Assembly (NCBI GenBank): GCA_963816785.1 | Contig: CAWFLL010000004.1 | Span: 806,001 to 870,000 of the forward strand | Length of the DNA stretch: 64,000 bases | Reading direction: 5' to 3' | Source of the DNA: VRUE01 sp963816785 | Lineage (GTDB): Bacteria; Actinomycetota; Thermoleophilia; Solirubrobacterales; 70-9 | Part shown: piece by piece, positions 34,229-41,905 of the stretch | Numbering within the stretch: position 1 is the stretch's first letter | Layout: each line of letters opens with the position of its first letter | Translations under genes and position numbers: made by a program | The notes under the pieces: generated by a model | Told to the model about the DNA's origin: nothing | The model's input: only the letters and a program-made list of their open reading frames with translations | The model's database searches: none

Positions 34229-34738
34229 TTATTCGGTGACCGTCAGGGTCCCGTACATGCCAGCGGCGTAGTGCCCCGGCAGATTGCAGAACATCACGTA
34301 CTTGCCGGGGGTCAGTTTGAAGTCTTCCGATTTGGTGTCGCCAGCCTCGACATCGGGGATCTCTCCTGCCTCTTCCGCCACTTTGTCCATCTTCTCCTCG
34401 CTGACCTCGCCGTTGGCTTCGGTCGGGAGCTTGGCGGGATTCATATTGGACTTGAACAGCACCAACTCGTGCTCGACCTTTCCTTCATTCGGGGCTTCGA
34501 TCGTCGTCGGCCCGGCCTTTGCCGTGGCGTTTTTCGGGTTGAAGTAGAACTCGCCCATCTTGATCTCCAGCGTCGCGCCATTGGCGCCGCCGCCCGCCGC
34601 CGCCCCACCGGCCGCGCCGGTTTCGGTTGCAGGCTCGGTTGCGGTCGTGTTGTCGTCACCGCCGCAACCGGCGACGACGAATCCGGCGATCGCCAGTATC
34701 GCCACCACTCCGAATAGTCCGTGTGTCTGCAACCTCAT
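34229..34738 (-). CDS. Cupredoxin-like copper lipoprotein (plastocyanin type)
   Basis: 169 residues. A signal peptide with lipobox (FVVAGC, C25) is followed by a low-complexity Ala/Gly/Thr linker to about residue 54 and a cupredoxin domain. The four type 1 copper ligands are all visible: H90 (KVEHELVLF), C151, H156 and M161 (MFCNLPGHYAAGMYG). The protein should be a lipid-anchored electron carrier or copper binder on the outer face of the membrane. No oxidase genes are adjacent, so its redox partner is unknown. Confidence 0.9.
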   Translation of the reverse strand: MRLQTHGLFGVVAILAIAGFVVAGCGGDDNTTATEPATETGAAGGAAAGGGANGATLEIKMGEFYFNPKNATAKAGPTTIEAPNEGKVEHELVLFKSNMNPAKLPTEANGEVSEEKMDKVAEEAGEIPDVEAGDTKSEDFKLTPGKYVMFCNLPGHYAAGMYGTLTVTE

Positions 34739-34976
34739 CTGGGCCTCCGATTCACCGTTGGGGTTTACCGCCTTTCCAATGACTATCGCCCGGGGTCTTG
34801 CGGGTCATCCGGGTTTCTCCACACTCTTCCAGGGTTTCCCCGAAGATCCAGCGAGCTGAAGCGCTCGCACGGGGCGTACGGACCGCGGTAGGCCCAAGCC
34901 CTGGCACTACCGTGCGGTAACAAAAATGAACCGCTGCTCAATCCGGCGCCTGTCAGTTACAAGGCTGTGACTATCC

Positions 34977-35846
34977 CTATGGCGAGGCCGTCCGCTTTGC
35001 GCCCAGGAAGTCGAGCACAGCGCGCGACCAGGGAGCGCGGCCCTCGGGCTCGAGGAAGGCGAAGTGGTCGGCGCCGGGGACGGTCAGGACCGTCGGGTTG
35101 GGCAGCGCCTCAGCGATCTCGTCCATCGTCGCCCCACCGAAAGGATCGTGCTCGCCGGCGAGCACCAGTGTGGGCGCCTCGATCCGCGCCAGGAGGGGGC
35201 GAAGGTCCATCCCGACGGCGATACTCTCGTTGAAGTGCTTCAAGGCGTCTGCGTTGATGCCGGCGGCGCGCAATGCCTCGGCGACGGGCGCGATGTCTTG
35301 GCCGAGGGGCGCGAGCACCGGCCCCGCTCGCTCGTACAGGGCGGCGAGCTCCCCGTCATCGGTGTAGTTCCCGGCCTGCTCGTCCTGCAGGGCCGCGATC
35401 GCGTCATCGAAGTAGGGCTGGCCCTGGTGCGAGGCGACCCGCTCCATGCGCAGCCCGCGGATCACGTCGGTGAATCGGGGGGTGGTGCCGGCAAGGACGA
35501 GCCGGCCGACGCGCTCGGGGTTGTTCCCCGCCCACGTGATCGCGACGAAGCCACCGTGCGAATGGCCAAGCACATCGAGGCGCTCGACTTCGAGGTGCTC
35601 ACGCACCGCCTCGATATCAGCCGCATAGTCCTCGAGGTCGTAGCCCGACGGATCCGCCGGTCGGCTGGATTCCCCGGTGCCGCGCGGGTCGAGCAACACC
35701 AGCGTGCGCTCGGCCGCCAGCTCCGGCAGCTCTCCGAAGTAGAGCGAGGAAAGGCCGGGCCCACCGGGATGGCAGAGGAGCGGCGGGCCGGACCCCACCT
35801 CACGCCAAGAGAGAGTCCGACCATCATCGGTCCTTAGGCTCGGCAC
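34977..35846 (-). CDS. Alpha/beta hydrolase, proline iminopeptidase-like
   Basis: 289 residues. The oxyanion motif is HPGGPG, as in the HGGPG of prolyl aminopeptidases, followed by LLDPRGTGESSRP. The nucleophile elbow is GHSHGG (about residue 96). The acid and His lie in VLAGEHDPFGG and VPGADHFAFLEPEG. Members act on N-terminal prolyl peptides, esters or amides, and the relaxed first motif makes the substrate uncertain. A TACCG-TG-CGGTA palindrome lies about 65 bases beyond its stop, between it and the cupredoxin gene. Confidence 0.85.
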   Translation of the reverse strand: MPSLRTDDGRTLSWREVGSGPPLLCHPGGPGLSSLYFGELPELAAERTLVLLDPRGTGESSRPADPSGYDLEDYAADIEAVREHLEVERLDVLGHSHGGFVAITWAGNNPERVGRLVLAGTTPRFTDVIRGLRMERVASHQGQPYFDDAIAALQDEQAGNYTDDGELAALYERAGPVLAPLGQDIAPVAEALRAAGINADALKHFNESIAVGMDLRPLLARIEAPTLVLAGEHDPFGGATMDEIAEALPNPTVLTVPGADHFAFLEPEGRAPWSRAVLDFLGAKRTASP

Positions 35847-36013
35847 GGGTACACGCTAGCGCGTCGGCTTCAGGCGCTCAGCGCGGAAAAGACTTCCCCC
35901 AAAACCCTGTCGGTGGAAGAACGTCGGGCGGTCCCCCAGCCCATTCGGTGGCACCTCGAAAAGGGGCTATGCTCGATTGTTCTATCCGAAGGATCCACAG
36001 AAGGGACCCAGCC

Positions 36014-36388
36014 ATGGGTGCTCAGGAGAACAAGCAAGCAGCAGAAGAGGCGTACAGGGCGTTCAGCAACGGGGACGCCGAGGGCGCGATGAAGAACATG
36101 GACGACTCAGTCGAGTGGACGGTACGCGGCGATAACGCGCTGACCGGGACCTACAACGGCAAGCAGGCGGTCGGCGAGCTCTGGGGGAAGTTCTTGAGCA
36201 AAGAGTTCCGCACCGAGCCGCACGACTTCGTCGCTGACGGCGACAAGGTTGTCGTCCTGACTACGGTCACGCTTGAGGGCGAGACAAACGAGGGCGCCGA
36301 TGTCCTCACCTACAACGCCGAAGGCAAGCTCGTCGCCTTCGACACGCTCGCCGATGCGACGGTGGGCAACCGGGTGTTCGCAACGTAG
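36014..36388 (+). CDS. SnoaL-like / NTF2-fold protein
   Basis: 124 residues with a typical SnoaL-like outline: the helix ENKQAAEEAYRAFSNGDAEG, then MDDSVEWTVRGDNALTGTYNG, AVGELWGKFLSKEF, and beta strands FVADGDKVVVLTTVTLEG. The function is unknown; this kind often binds or isomerises small hydrophobic compounds. The ATG of MGAQENKQ fits the fold; an in-frame start 66 bases upstream adds unrelated residues. A good bidirectional terminator follows. Confidence 0.78.
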   Translation: MGAQENKQAAEEAYRAFSNGDAEGAMKNMDDSVEWTVRGDNALTGTYNGKQAVGELWGKFLSKEFRTEPHDFVADGDKVVVLTTVTLEGETNEGADVLTYNAEGKLVAFDTLADATVGNRVFAT

Positions 36389-36404
36389 CGGTCCAGGCGG
36401 TACG

Positions 36405-36438
36405 AACGCCCCGGCAGCCCAGAGGCCGTCGGGGCGTT
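36405..36438. terminator. Bidirectional rho-independent terminator
   Basis: AACGCCCCG (36405-36413) and CGGGGCGTT (36430-36438) form a perfect 9-base stem with a 16-base loop, followed on the plus strand by TTGTCGTT. It lies between the convergent SnoaL-like gene and the glycerophosphodiesterase gene. Confidence 0.75.
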
Positions 36439-36445
36439 TGTCGTT

Positions 36446-37183
36446 CTAGGCCAGTACGGAGGCGAACAGGCGGGGGTCGTTCGAGCAGAGGCCGTTGACC
36501 CCGGCCGCGACGAGCTTCCGCATTCGCGGCAGGTCGTCGACGGTCCAGGCGATCAGCTCGACTCCGGCGGCCCTGGTGACCGCCGCGAGTCGGGCGCTGA
36601 CGATCGGATGGTAGACCCAGATCGAGTTGACGCCCATCTCGGGCAGCGCGCGGGTGGCGATGCCCGGCAGGCGCCGTCGCATCGCGAACAGCGCCGCCAG
36701 CATCGGCGCCCGCGCCCAGCGCTTCGAGGCCCAATCCCTGCTCACCTTCGGATACGTCCAGCCCCGCCGCAACCCGGGCTCCAGCCTGCGGATCCGCGCC
36801 AGGGTGGAGATCTCCATCGTCGAGACCATCGCGCGCCCGAACAGGTCCCGCTCCCTGACCGCGGCGACGATCTCCTCCTCGCGGCCGGGCAGCTTGATGT
36901 CGAGGTCGATCTCGACCCGGTCCAGAGGCGGCTGGAGAAACGCGTCGAGCCCCTCCGCCAGGGTCAGCGGGCGGCGCCGCTCGGCGTCCTGCCAGTCATG
37001 GGCGATGACCAGCGGCGACCGCTCGTCGGCCGCGGCCTTCGGGTGCCCGTCACGGGTCCAGAGGACGTCGATCTCGACCGTGTCGACCCCCGCCTCGACG
37101 GCCGCCGCGAAGCTCTCCGGGGTGTTGCCGAGAGCGATCAGGTCGGCGCCCTTGTGGCCGACCAGCCGCAGGCCGTCCGGCAT
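36446..37183 (-). CDS. Glycerophosphodiester phosphodiesterase family protein
   Basis: 245 residues of the GDPD TIM-barrel family, which hydrolyses glycerophosphodiesters to sn-glycerol 3-phosphate and an alcohol. The catalytic region is complete: GHKGADLIALGNTPES (first His), EIDVLWTRDGHP (Glu/Asp metal ligands), and HDW (second His). EIDLDIKLPG and LIAWTVDDLPRM are further family marks. No signal peptide is visible, so it is cytoplasmic (UgpQ-like). Its ATG overlaps the prs stop (TGATG), making glmU-prs-GDPD one coupled unit. Confidence 0.88.
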   Translation of the reverse strand: MPDGLRLVGHKGADLIALGNTPESFAAAVEAGVDTVEIDVLWTRDGHPKAAADERSPLVIAHDWQDAERRRPLTLAEGLDAFLQPPLDRVEIDLDIKLPGREEEIVAAVRERDLFGRAMVSTMEISTLARIRRLEPGLRRGWTYPKVSRDWASKRWARAPMLAALFAMRRRLPGIATRALPEMGVNSIWVYHPIVSARLAAVTRAAGVELIAWTVDDLPRMRKLVAAGVNGLCSNDPRLFASVLA

Positions 37184-38220
37184 CAGAACAGTTGGTTCTC
37201 GCCCGCGAAGATCTCCGAGACCGAGTCGTCGGTGAAGATGCGCCGGATCGAGTCGGCGAAGGTGCTGGCCGTCGACAGGACCATGATGTTGTCGGGCGCG
37301 CCGGGACGGAGGGGGATCGTATCGGTGACGACGATCCGCTCGATCCCGGAGTTCTCGTACGCGAGCCGTTCGTAGGCGGAGCCCGAGAAGACGCCGTGGG
37401 TGGCGCAGGCGATCACCCTCGCCGCGCCCTCGTCGCGCACGGTCTGCGCCGCGGCGCAGAGGGTTCCCGCGGTGTCGATCATGTCATCGACCAGGACCGC
37501 CGTCTTGCCCTTCACGTCGCCGACCACGTAGCCGATCTCGGCCACCTGCTGGGCGGGGCGCTCCTTCTCCATCACCGCCCAGTGGCTGCCGACCCGGCGG
37601 GCGAAGTTCCGCGCCGTCTTGACCCGGCCGGCGTCGGGGGAGACGATCACGAGCTCCTCGGTCATGTTCTGATCGGCGAACCACTGGGTCAGCATCGGCA
37701 TCGCGGTCATGTGGTCGACGGGGACGTGGAAGAAGCCCTGCACCTGACCCGCGTGCAGGTCCATGGTCAGGACCCGGTCGACGCCCACCCCCTCGAGGCA
37801 CTTGGCGACGATCCGCGCCGAGATCGGCTCGCGAGGCGCCGACTTCTTGTCCTGGCGCGCATAGCCGTACCAGGGCATGACGGCGATGATCCGGTGGGCC
37901 GAGGCGCCCTGCGCGGCGTCGATCATCGTCAGCAGCTCGACCAGCGCGTCGTTGGGAGTCATCCCGCTCTGCTCATTGGCGCTGGTCGACTGGACGAGGA
38001 AGACGTCGGCGCCACGGATCGACTCCTCGTACCGGCAGTAGACCTCGCCGTTGGCGAACGTTTTCAGCGTCACCTGCCCGAGATCGAGATCGAGCTTGCC
38101 CGCGACCTTGGCGGCCAGCTCCATCGAGCTGCGCCCGCCGAAGACCATCATCCGCTTCGAGTAGTCGTACCCGATCGCGGTCTGGATCGCCTCCGGGCTG
38201 CGCTCCTCGATTGCGCTCAC
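37183..38220 (-). CDS. prs: Ribose-phosphate pyrophosphokinase
   Basis: 345 residues. It makes PRPP from ribose 5-phosphate and ATP for nucleotide, histidine and tryptophan synthesis. Family marks are FANGEVYCRYEESIRGADVF split over the N-terminal domain, MPWYGYARQDKK, the Mg-binding VDRVLTMDLHAGQVQGFF, and the PRPP loop AVLVDDMIDTAGTL. It is slightly longer than the usual 315 because of an N-terminal extension. The ATG overlaps the glmU stop (ATGA), the normal actinobacterial glmU-prs pair. Confidence 0.96.
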   Translation of the reverse strand: MSAIEERSPEAIQTAIGYDYSKRMMVFGGRSSMELAAKVAGKLDLDLGQVTLKTFANGEVYCRYEESIRGADVFLVQSTSANEQSGMTPNDALVELLTMIDAAQGASAHRIIAVMPWYGYARQDKKSAPREPISARIVAKCLEGVGVDRVLTMDLHAGQVQGFFHVPVDHMTAMPMLTQWFADQNMTEELVIVSPDAGRVKTARNFARRVGSHWAVMEKERPAQQVAEIGYVVGDVKGKTAVLVDDMIDTAGTLCAAAQTVRDEGAARVIACATHGVFSGSAYERLAYENSGIERIVVTDTIPLRPGAPDNIMVLSTASTFADSIRRIFTDDSVSEIFAGENQLF

Positions 38221-39611
38221 TCTTCCTCCTCCCGCATCTTGCCCGCCTTCTCGTCGGCGTAGCCCTCGATGTTCCGCTGGTCGTTTTCGCTCACCGCAAG
38301 TGCCCCCTCGGGAACGTCGTCCTTCACCACTGCTCCGGCGCCAGTGTAGGCCCTGTCCCCGACTTCTACCGGCGCGATCAGCATCGTGTCAACGCCGATC
38401 CGGACCTGGTCGCCGATCACCGTGCGGTGCTTGCGGAATCCGTCGTAGTTCGCGGTCACGGTCCCGGCGCCGAGGTTGCTGCCGGCGCCGACCTCGGCGT
38501 CGCCGACGTATGCGAGATGGGGGACCTTGGCGCCCTCTCCGATCCGCGAGTTCTTGATCTCCACGAACGACCCGGCCTTCGCGCCCGCCTCGAGCGAGGT
38601 GCCGGGGCGCAGGTATGCGAAGGGGCCGACTTCGCAGCCGTCGAGGACCTCGCAATCGACCAGGTAGGAGTGGGGCACGGAGACCTCGCGGCCGAGGCGG
38701 GTGTCGATCAGGGTGCTGAGCGGGCCCACCGTCGAGCCCGCCCCCACCGAGCTGCGGCCGCGCAGGCTGCTGCCCGGCTCGATCCGGGCGTCGGCTGCGA
38801 TCTCGACATCCGCGTCGACCCAGGTCGAGGCCGGATCGACGATCGTGACGCCGGCAAGCATGTGGGCCTCGAGGATGCGGCGGCGCGACTCGGCCTCGGC
38901 CATGGCCAGCTCGGCGCGGGTATTGACGCCGAGCATCACACCCTCGTCCTCGGTGATGTTCGCTACCACCCGCAGCCCCGACTCGCGGATCAACGGCAGC
39001 ACGTCACCGATGTAGTACTCGCCCTGCGCATTCTCATTTCCGATCCGCTCGAGCGCGTCGGCCAGCGGCCCCGCGGCGAAGGCGTAGGTGCCGGTGTTGA
39101 CCTCGCGGATCTCGAGCTGCTCGGCGGTGGCATCCCCGGCCGCCCTTGCCTCGACGATCCGGGCCAGGTCACCCGAGTCGGGATCGCGGATGATCCGCCC
39201 GTAGCTCCCGGGCTCCTCGAGGACGGCGGTCATCACCGTCGCCCCGGCTTCCGAATCCCGATGAAAGGCGAGCAGGCCGGCGATCGCCGCGGACGAGACG
39301 ACGGGATGGTCGCCGGAGAGGACCACCACCGTCTCCGAGTCGCGGATCAGGTCGATCGCCGCCCGCAGGGCGCCGCCGGTCCCGTCCGGCTCGGGTTGGA
39401 CGACGGTCTCGACACCCTCCGGCAGGCCCGCGGCGAGGTCGTGCTGCGGCGAGACGATCGCGGCGACCCTGCCGGCTCCCGCCTCGCGGGCGGCGAGGAT
39501 CGGCCAGGCGACCATCGGCCGCCCGCAGACGGAATGCAGCATCTTCGGCAGCGAGGAGCGCATGCGGGTGCCCTCGCCCGCCGCCAGGACCAGGACCAGT
39601 GGCGAGCTCAC
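38217..39611 (-). CDS. glmU: Bifunctional GlmU: GlcNAc-1-P uridyltransferase / GlcN-1-P acetyltransferase
   Basis: 464 residues with two domains. Residues 1-230 form the nucleotidyltransferase (LVLAAGEGTRMRSSLPKML, QPEPDGTGGALRAA, VVLSGDHPVVS, EVNTGTYAF). Residues 250-455 form the left-handed beta helix of hexapeptide repeats (IEPGSSLRGRSSVGAG, GEGAKVPHLAYVGDAEVG, NYDGFRKHRTVIG), the acetyltransferase. The product UDP-GlcNAc feeds peptidoglycan synthesis. It leads the glmU-prs-GDPD unit. Confidence 0.97.
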   Translation of the reverse strand: MSSPLVLVLAAGEGTRMRSSLPKMLHSVCGRPMVAWPILAAREAGAGRVAAIVSPQHDLAAGLPEGVETVVQPEPDGTGGALRAAIDLIRDSETVVVLSGDHPVVSSAAIAGLLAFHRDSEAGATVMTAVLEEPGSYGRIIRDPDSGDLARIVEARAAGDATAEQLEIREVNTGTYAFAAGPLADALERIGNENAQGEYYIGDVLPLIRESGLRVVANITEDEGVMLGVNTRAELAMAEAESRRRILEAHMLAGVTIVDPASTWVDADVEIAADARIEPGSSLRGRSSVGAGSTVGPLSTLIDTRLGREVSVPHSYLVDCEVLDGCEVGPFAYLRPGTSLEAGAKAGSFVEIKNSRIGEGAKVPHLAYVGDAEVGAGSNLGAGTVTANYDGFRKHRTVIGDQVRIGVDTMLIAPVEVGDRAYTGAGAVVKDDVPEGALAVSENDQRNIEGYADEKAGKMREEEE

Positions 39612-39683
39612 CCGGGAATCGTAGTGCGTGGCAGCGCTTTCCCGCCGCCCGAAGCGCCGGGTGGGCGGCTCCTGTCTCCGGCG

Positions 39684-40265
39684 TCAGGCGCGGGAGAGGT
39701 CTCTGCCGACCAGGGCGATCGAGACCAGGGTCCACCCGGCGAAGATCAGGTCGATGCCAACCAGGAGGCCGATCGCCCAGTCGGCGGAGCTCGGCAGCTC
39801 GGCCAGGACAAGGATCCCGATCAGCAGGCCCGCGAACCCGCTGAGCCCGACCAGACCGGCCCCCTGCTGGCCCCGGCTCGCGAACGCGACCGCGATCCGC
39901 GTCACGCCCATGAACAGGAAGTAGATCCCGAGCACGAGGGTCAGGGTCAGGGTGCCGTTGTGGGGCTCGATCACGAGCCAGAACCCGACGGCGATCGTGA
40001 GGAAGGCCCACAGCAACCGCAATACCACGGTCCCGATCGTGGGCGCGGCAAAGGCCGCCGCGACGAGGAAGGCCCCGACGATCATCAGGATCCAGCCGAT
40101 GAAGATCGCCGTCCCGACCGAGGCGGCCGCAGGGACGATGATCGCCACGCAGCCGACCAGGATCGCCAGCACGCCGATCAGCATCAGCGCCCTCCAGGTG
40201 CGGCGCAGGCCCTCGCGGGCCTCGGGGTCGGCCGCCAGGCCACCCATCTCCATGTACCCAACCAT
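39684..40265 (-). CDS. HdeD-family membrane protein (DUF308)
   Basis: 193 residues with six hydrophobic helices in three pairs, the DUF308 pattern (ALMLIGVLAILVGCVAIIVP, AIFIGWILMIVGAFLVAAAF, LTLTLVLGIYFLFMGVTRI, WAIGLLVGIDLIFAGWTLVS). HdeD protects E. coli against acid at high density, but the mechanism and the role in actinobacteria are unknown. Several start codons lie close together; the ATG of MVGYMEMGG is chosen. It is 72 bases upstream of glmU on the same strand and 58 bases from tRNA-Gln. Confidence 0.82.
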   Translation of the reverse strand: MVGYMEMGGLAADPEAREGLRRTWRALMLIGVLAILVGCVAIIVPAAASVGTAIFIGWILMIVGAFLVAAAFAAPTIGTVVLRLLWAFLTIAVGFWLVIEPHNGTLTLTLVLGIYFLFMGVTRIAVAFASRGQQGAGLVGLSGFAGLLIGILVLAELPSSADWAIGLLVGIDLIFAGWTLVSIALVGRDLSRA

Positions 40266-40323
40266 ATGCCCGCCTGCGGACGGGATCAATCCCGAGCGGT
40301 GACGTCGCTAAGGTCAAGCTCAT

Positions 40324-40395
40324 TCCGGGGTGGTGTAGTTGGTAGCACGCCAGGTTTTGGTCCTGGAAGCGGGGGTTCGAATCCTCCCCCCGGAG
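40324..40395 (+). tRNA. tRNA-Gln (anticodon UUG)
   Basis: A 72-base tRNA. The acceptor arms TCCGGGG (40324-40330) and CCCCGGA (40388-40394) pair, with discriminator G at 40395. The anticodon stem CCAGG/CCTGG holds the loop TTTTGGT with anticodon TTG at 40357-40359. The T-arm GGGGG-TTCGAAT-CCTCC-like segment is in place. CCA is not encoded. Its last base touches the stop codon of the PucR-type gene on the other strand. Confidence 0.95.
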
Positions 40396-41634
40396 CTACT
40401 CCTCGGCCGAGGGCCGCACCTTGCCGCCCTCGGCGCCCGGCTCGAGCGCGGGGCCGCGGGGGGAGGGGATCCCGAGCACGCGCATCGCCTTCAGGCCGAG
40501 GCCGAGCTTCTCGCGCCCCTCGGTCGCCGAGACGTCGTGGCCGCACAGCTCCCTCACACGCTCGAGGCGGTAGCGGATCGTGTGCCGGTGGGTGAAGAGC
40601 TGTTTCGCCGTCGCCGCGACGTTGCCGTCGTTGTCGAGATAGGCCTCCACCGTCGCCACCAGCTCCGTCTCGTACTGCTCGTCGTAGGCGGAGATGGGCT
40701 CGACGGTCTCCGCGTAGAAGCGTTCCAGCTCCCCGGGGTCCTCGCTCATCGCCGGCAGCAGCAGCCGGTAGGCGCCGGTGTCCTCGAAGGCGAGCAGCGG
40801 ACGCCCGTCCGCCTCGCTCACGTTGACCGCCAGCCGCGCCTCGCTGCCGGCTCTGTGGAGGTCGACGGGATCGGAGGCGCGGCGACTGTAGCCGATCGTC
40901 ACATGGAACGCAGAGAGGGTGTCCCCCAGCTCCCGGGCCAGGCCGTTCGCGGCGCGGGACAGCCGCTCGTCGTCCTCGGCGGGGACGATCACGACGATCT
41001 CGGCCGTGGCCTCGCCACCGTCGGGAGTCGCCAGCGCGCCCGGTGAGAACGAGCGCAGTGTCCGCATCGCGAGGTTCAGCACCCGCTCCCGCCACTCGCC
41101 CGTCTGGGCGGCCCTGGGCGCAGCCCGCACGACGATCATGCCCGCCCCCTTCTCGAGGTCGGCGCCGAGCTCGGCGGCGCGGGCGACGATGTCGCCGCGG
41201 TCGGTCACCCGGCGGGCGAGGATCGCGTCGACGAAGGCGCTCGCGACCTCCTCGCTCTCCCACTCCGGCGAGCGCGAGCGCTCCAGCTCCAGCGCCAGCA
41301 GGGTGGTGACCATGCGGGCGATCGTCGGGTCGGGCTCGGCCTTCGCCCGGTAGCGGAGCTCACCGACGACGCTGTCGGCCACCCGCAGCTCGGCCGTCGT
41401 CACCTGATCTCCCGCCTCGAGCAGCTTCTGCTCCTGGTCGGGCGACGCGCCGGCAACCGCGAGCACCGCCCCGGAGCGGTCGATCAGGGCGACGCTGGCA
41501 TCGAGGACCTTCGATGCGGCGCGGGCCACGGCGGGGAGGCCGGCGCCCGCCTCGACCGCCTCCGAGAGCGCGTCGAGGTTCCCCACATCTGCGGGATTTG
41601 CAGCCTTTTTCTGGCCCCTTGCGGTCGCCGACAT
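40396..41634 (-). CDS. PucR/CdaR-family transcriptional regulator
   Basis: 412 residues. The N-terminal half is a sensor-like region (LIDRSGAVLAVAGASPDQ), the middle a GGDEF-like PucR domain (VTIGYSRRASDPVDLHRAGSE), and the C-terminus the PucR helix-turn-helix (EAYLDNDGNVAATAKQLF, then THRHTIRYRLERVRELCG). Homologues respond to small metabolites such as purines, sugar diacids or proline. No target operon is obvious. The gene ends exactly where tRNA-Gln ends on the other strand. Confidence 0.88.
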   Translation of the reverse strand: MSATARGQKKAANPADVGNLDALSEAVEAGAGLPAVARAASKVLDASVALIDRSGAVLAVAGASPDQEQKLLEAGDQVTTAELRVADSVVGELRYRAKAEPDPTIARMVTTLLALELERSRSPEWESEEVASAFVDAILARRVTDRGDIVARAAELGADLEKGAGMIVVRAAPRAAQTGEWRERVLNLAMRTLRSFSPGALATPDGGEATAEIVVIVPAEDDERLSRAANGLARELGDTLSAFHVTIGYSRRASDPVDLHRAGSEARLAVNVSEADGRPLLAFEDTGAYRLLLPAMSEDPGELERFYAETVEPISAYDEQYETELVATVEAYLDNDGNVAATAKQLFTHRHTIRYRLERVRELCGHDVSATEGREKLGLGLKAMRVLGIPSPRGPALEPGAEGGKVRPSAEE

Positions 41635-41652
41635 GCCGCCATTATCCCCAGG

Positions 41653-41901
41653 TCAGTGGAGAAGCTTCGAGATCTCGTCGTAGTAGTAGACGAAGGCGAG
41701 GCCGAAGACGACTCCGGTCACGACCAGGGCGATGAGGACGATCAGCGAGAGGACCCCAGCGGCCGCCTTCTCCCAGATCCGCCCGTAGGCGCTGAGCGCG
41801 GGGACGAGGATCAGGCCGACGAAGGCGGCGAGGCTGACCAGCGCGGCGATGCCGAACAGCAGGTACTCATTCTCGATCTTCTCCAGGGCCAGCAGCAGCA
41901 C
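41653..41901 (-). CDS. Small two-helix membrane protein
   Basis: 82 residues from a GTG, with two hydrophobic helices (LFGIAALVSLAAFVGLILVP and GVLSLIVLIALVVTGVVFGL) and a short polar tail ending YYYDEISKLLH. The gene begins 4 bases after the stop of the DedA-PAP2 fusion gene and is probably cotranscribed with it. No family is recognised. An upstream in-frame ATG would lie inside the DedA-PAP2 gene and adds a Ser-rich stretch, so the GTG is preferred. Confidence 0.6.
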   Translation of the reverse strand: MLLLALEKIENEYLLFGIAALVSLAAFVGLILVPALSAYGRIWEKAAAGVLSLIVLIALVVTGVVFGLAFVYYYDEISKLLH

Positions 41902-41905
41902 GGTT

